Positions 59,721 through 64,000 of a stretch of 64,000 nt of DNA are shown piece by piece. The position numbers and the translations under genes were made by a program. This DNA comes from Zeus faber. Lineage: Eukaryota; Chordata; Actinopteri; Zeiformes; Zeidae. The notes below the pieces were generated by a model. That model was not told the DNA's origin, did no database searches, and saw only the letters and a list, made by a program, of their open reading frames with translations. The stretch lies in assembly GCA_960531495.1 (NCBI GenBank), contig OY482864.1, positions 5,070,657-5,134,656 on the forward strand, in the 5' to 3' direction. Every line of letters begins with the position of its first letter. Within the stretch, counting starts at the first letter, position 1.

Positions 59721-62700
59721 TGACAATCTCGGGCATTCCGAGCGCTTCCAAACCTCTTTCCTCATCCCCTCTCGCCAGAGTTGTTTCTAAAAAAAAAAAG
59801 AGAAAGCTGCTGGAATTCTTCCATTCCTTTTGGTTTCTATACTTTTAAGACAGTTTTTTACAGAGCGGTCGAGTAACGAGGCACGAAGGGGGCATCGCCA
59901 CCTTCCCACGCGGTCCGATGAACACTAAAAAAAGACAACGATGCATAGGAGTTCTCCGTTCTCGCGTTTGGGGCTAAAACACGGGTGGTTCTGTCTCGAA
60001 GAGGAGTGCAGATCCTCTAAGACGCCACACTTGCTCTTTTCGATCTTTCTATCTCGATTGTCAGGCCGTCGTATCCGCCATGTTTTTTAATACGTTCTCT
60101 CCCCCACTGGCCACCTCAGCATTCCCAGTCGAATGTGTTCACAGAATGACGAACACACACACACACGCGCGCACACACATCTCGTCAGCATACAAGCTTG
60201 CGATTTTTTTTTCACATCCGGGCACCTTGGATGGACTTGCAGTGTTTCAAAATGTTACCTGTCTCTCTATTTTTTTTAAAATATATTTAATACAAAAAAA
60301 AATCCAAATCTTAAGGAATGTCAAATATTAGTAGCGTTAGCATCCCAAATAGTCTTGCATCGGCTAATAACAGGAAGTTGGATCTGTGGAAAAATTGGCT
60401 GAGATACCCATTAAATTTTCATCTTCCTGTTTCTAAACGGAAGAGAGAGCCTGGTCTGAAGCGGCCGCAGCGACCTCGCTGTCGGTTGTTCCCTATTCAT
60501 TTCACCTGTCTCTCGATACTGGATCATGACTTTTGTTGCCTTGGAATGTTTACACGAGACCAGTTCACTGTATTTCTCTGGTTGTCTCTGCCACCACCAC
60601 GGTGCGCGACCAGTTAGAAAGTTTTGAACGAGAAAGCAATATTCTCTTGGACGTGTAAAGTAGCTGAAAGAGTAACTTGTTTGGGGGGAAACGTAGGTAA
60701 ACAAAGTATATAGTCAGTATTTTAAAATTCAGCAAAATACTCAAGGACATAAATAATCAACCAGAATATTCCCCTTTTTTTATTTTTCATCTTGTATTAC
60801 ATTCATTTGATGTAAAATAAAATACATTGATAAATATGAGTCGCCATGTGTGTTTGTTTTAAAACTCCTTACAATGCGGTGCAATCATTTTATTTCATTG
60901 TCAGAGGGACCAAGAGGCTGAGCTTTCAGTTTTGTTTTTTTTGGGGTTTTTTTTTCCCCCCTCAAAACCTGAAATAGTTTCCTAATTTATTTGCAGAACA
61001 GTCCATACAGTATTGGTGACCAACTCTTCCGATCATGCGGACTCCAGCGTCACATTTTTGTACTGGTAGTGTTCACCGTTGGCCACGGGGTGGCAGTGTT
61101 GCGTCAAACATTGCATTATAACGATGAAATGGAAATGATCTCTTTCGATGTGTGAAAAATTAAATAATTAACATTTGCATTTTGAGTATGACAAACAATT
61201 TCTGACATAAAAAAATATACAAATATTTTGTCATCTCTGAATGAGACTTAATGTGACTTTTAATTCATGTGTAATTTGAGGATTCAATATTTTTACTTGT
61301 GATTGGTGTTAAGATTTCAAAATTTCTGTAATGTGGGCCTTTAATTTTTGAGGGTGAGGTCGGTGACTGCTGATATATATATTTTTTTGTAGTAAGTACA
61401 TGATCTTTGCGCACAGCAGGTATCGGATCAGGAAGTGGGGAAAAGTGTTAGTTTAAATTTTCTTTAAATATTTTCAGTTTGTGTTTACAGATAAATGTTC
61501 TCTCAAAATAATTTCGTTTTAATTGAGGATTAGAGAGGATTTAACACCAAGCAACAGATTTTCATGGACAAAACAAGGCAGCGTTATCTATTAAAGTGAT
61601 CGTCGGTAAGATTGTTTTGTTTGAAAAAATTCCAGATTTGATACCTTTTTCGCTGGCACATTTAATGAAACAGTAATTGTATCCGTGTGATGTATCCTCT
61701 ATCCGCCCTTCCTATTGGTGGGAAGAATACACTGATCGGACATGCGCAAGAAGTGAGCGACAACCGCGGTGAATTTGAAAAAGCGACCTTTGTGGGTTAC
61801 GGATGAACTTTCCCAAAAGAGAACCGCAGCGGAGGATCGGAGGAGAAGCAGCTGCAGATAGCTGCTCCGCCTGGCAGCCGCCGTCAGGGCCGCCCAGTAG
61901 CCCAGCCAACGGGCCACCTCTCCAGGCATCTTCATCTTGCCCATTCTCTCTAATAAACTGGTGCGTTTGCAACATCTCTGCTTGTATCTCCGTGTCAGAG
62001 GGCCCGGAAAACATCCCCTCGAACTGCCACGAATGGCTTTCGAGCTGCATAAGCAATGTATTTAATTATGAAACGGTGTGAGAACACAAAGTGCAGTGCT
62101 ATGTGAAAGGATTGAGTTGCTTGATTTCTTTGGTGTAGTGGAGACCTGGACAGACGGACAGAGCATTAGATAGATGTGTCACAGGACTACACCACTTTGT
62201 ACAACACATTGCAAAAACCCTCCCGCTATTTTTGGGGCCCAGGGCCTCACTTCCTGACTGCTCCAAATGTTTCTTGCCTTTATGGAACTAGAATAGAAAG
62301 TTTCATGTGGGATGATTTTTGCACAATGCAACTTCAAGTATTCAACCAAGTAAAAAGAGGATCCTATAATCTTCTCAAAACGTTAAAGCCGTGTACATTG
62401 AAGGATGAATTTCTCTCGGCCGGTGGAAAAGGGATGGATAAGGATGTGAAAATGTTAAAAGGGGAAACAGTGAAGGACTGGAAATGAATGAATGATGATG
62501 AATTCCTTCGATAAAACAGCTTTTACTGGGGCCCTTTTAAGATGTGTCCTGGTGAAAATTGCAAACTAAGTTTAACTTTAAATATATAATATAAAAAAAA
62601 AATACATTAAATAAATAAATAAAAACTGCATGGATTCACACTATAAAAAAAAACATGTAAAAAATTGCACAAATTCACATAGATCCCGTGGAAGTCTCGG

Positions 62701-63240
62701 AAGTGTTGCATACAAGCACATAAGTGACAGAAACCTCCTATGCAGGGGAACATCGCAGCGTCGAGCTTAAAGCTTCTTGCTTTCGCAAATGTTTCGTCAT
62801 CTACAAGAAGCCCCGTTGTCAGGGACGTTGCACAACGCTGTCTCCGGCAGCAGATTAAACCCCAAAGCACCCTGACGTCGATGGATGCCAAAGGCCATCA
62901 TACGCCGCGCGCGGCCCCGAGCCGGTCCGCTGCTCGAGCCCCCCCCCAAGAAGCCGCAAACAAAGCCATAAGATTTGAGCTTTGGCTTTCGTGGCCTGTG
63001 CAGCGGCAGAAGCTCTCTCCTCCCCTCGAGAGCCACTCGCTGTTGGACTTCCTCATTCGCTGACTCTGTGGAGCCGTTCGCCCTCGAACCGGAACAAGAG
63101 CAGTGAATACTGTAGGTGACACAACATGAGGTCTGCATTCCACCCGTGATCTGAGTGAGGGCAGGGGTGGGCGACAGAAAGGACCTTTTTGATCGAGGTC
63201 TTTTAATTAAAAACTTTTTTTTTTTAACTGACTGCAAGCA
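59721..63240. other. intergenic DNA downstream of pdap1, no gene recognised
   Basis: Mixed AT-rich DNA with a GC-richer patch at about 61800-62060 and another at 62740-63100. Short frames exist on both strands but none shows a protein family I recognise or a convincing exon structure. The GC-rich patch at 62740-63100 could be the promoter of a plus-strand gene that starts near 63241. Confidence 0.4.
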
Positions 63241-63290
63241 TGCTGAGACAGTCTCTCAGCATCCTGAAACAACTGGGCTCTACAGGAAAG
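63241..63290 (+). CDS. possible first coding exon of an unidentified plus-strand gene
   Basis: ATG at 63241 opens MLRQSLSILKQLGSTGK and is followed directly by a strong donor GTAAGTACA at 63291. The peptide is basic and amphipathic, like a mitochondrial targeting start. A possible acceptor, TTTTTCAG, lies at 63981-63988, but the window ends 12 bases later, so no product can be confirmed. Chance occurrence is quite possible. Confidence 0.2.
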
Positions 63291-63860
63291 TAAGTACATT
63301 ATCACCATTTTCGTGCCCATGGACCTTTACAAATCACCTTACCGTTACAGTGTTTTATATCACCCTATATTACCAGGTTATACTTTGGTCATTGCAATAC
63401 CACCCTGCATTATAAATGATTAGAAATAGTATATACTGTACTCTATACTTGACCATGCTTCTATAACTATTTCTGCTGCAGCTTTTGCTGGATTGACTCT
63501 TTCTGTGATGCTTTGTTGACCTGACACCTGAATTTCCCCACGGCCATGAATGAAGTTTGACCTGATCTCATATACACGTCATCTCTACCGGACACAGCTT
63601 CATTGGATTGTATTTGGTCGATATTCTATAGTATACGGCGGATTAGTGCCTCAGGATATAGAATGACTGAGTTGTGTGGTCGGGGTGTTGTGTTTGAAAA
63701 GTCCTGGGCCTTCTTGGGTGAGAAGAAGATAATACGATAAGATAATCAATATAGAGACGGCGATTCTGCAAGGGAATATGTGATGTGAAGTTGTGGGAGG
63801 TAACCGAGTCGAGCGCGGGTGTATTTCTTTGACTGTGTTTGTGTGTCTATATGCCTCTTT

Positions 63861-63864
<4 letters not shown>

Positions 63865-63923
<59 letters not shown>

Positions 63924-63932
63924 TGTGTGTGT
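63865..63932. repeat. (GT)n microsatellite
   Basis: Almost pure GT run near the right end of the window. Confidence 0.93.
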
Positions 63933-64000
63933 TAACCCCAAATCCCCTTGGTGTTTACAATCATCAGGGCGGGATAACGGAATTTTTCAGATGCCAACGC

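Noticed and set aside
61699..62081. Frames of 81-114 codons on both strands in a GC-richer patch
   Set aside because: I recognise no family and see no reliable start or splice signals.
62176..62487. 103-codon plus-strand frame
   Set aside because: No known motif and no sign of conservation or splicing; consistent with chance.

Overview
The window is nuclear DNA of a ray-finned fish (teleost). Genes are split into short exons with canonical GT/AG borders. The space between them is filled with long (AC)n and (GT)n runs, Tc1/mariner and hAT-type DNA transposons, L2- and RTE-like LINE fragments, a solo LTR and a multi-kilobase minisatellite. No bacterial or plasmid feature is present, and I cannot name the species.

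Four protein-coding genes and one tRNA gene are supported by exon-level reading. (1) 976-26957, minus: kctd17, a BTB/KCTD-family substrate adaptor, with five secure exons and a candidate sixth. Its introns hold an RTE-like LINE (about 6.4-9.5 kb), a Tc1 element (12.7-14.2 kb), another LINE fragment (17.2-17.8 kb), a 1-kb terminal-inverted-repeat (TIR) element (20.7-21.7 kb) and a 1.9-kb hAT-like element (22.6-24.6 kb). (2) 29464-44025, minus: plbd1, a lysosomal/secreted phospholipase B-like hydrolase, complete in 11 exons that join to one 539-aa frame. A 257-bp solo LTR with perfect 5-bp target duplications sits in its intron 8, and several small TIR elements sit in its larger introns. (3) 44211-44283, minus: tRNA-Arg(CCT), lying in the 1.1-kb head-to-head interval between plbd1 and the next gene. 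(4) 45114-47024, plus: cby1 (Chibby), complete in four coding exons, 125 aa. (5) 53811-59447, plus: pdap1 (28 kDa heat- and acid-stable phosphoprotein), complete in six coding exons, 160 aa.

Between cby1 and pdap1 lies a minisatellite of about 5.2 kb in total span (47.86-53.08 kb). It is built from two related units of about 28 and 33 bp and is interrupted by an L2-type LINE on the minus strand (48.12-49.99 kb) and by a 109-bp insertion (52.54-52.65 kb). After pdap1 (59.45-64 kb) no gene is recognised, apart from a weak candidate first exon at 63241-63290.

The four genes are not an operon or a single pathway. kctd17 and cby1 orthologues are both known from cilium and centriole biology, and both map to chromosome 22 in human, so their linkage here may be ancestral. 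I saw no convincing undescribed multi-gene system. The strongest non-routine signals are the nested minisatellite, the solo LTR, the hAT-like element, perfect snap-back palindromes, a family of short TIR elements present three times, and the acidic candidate last exon of kctd17.
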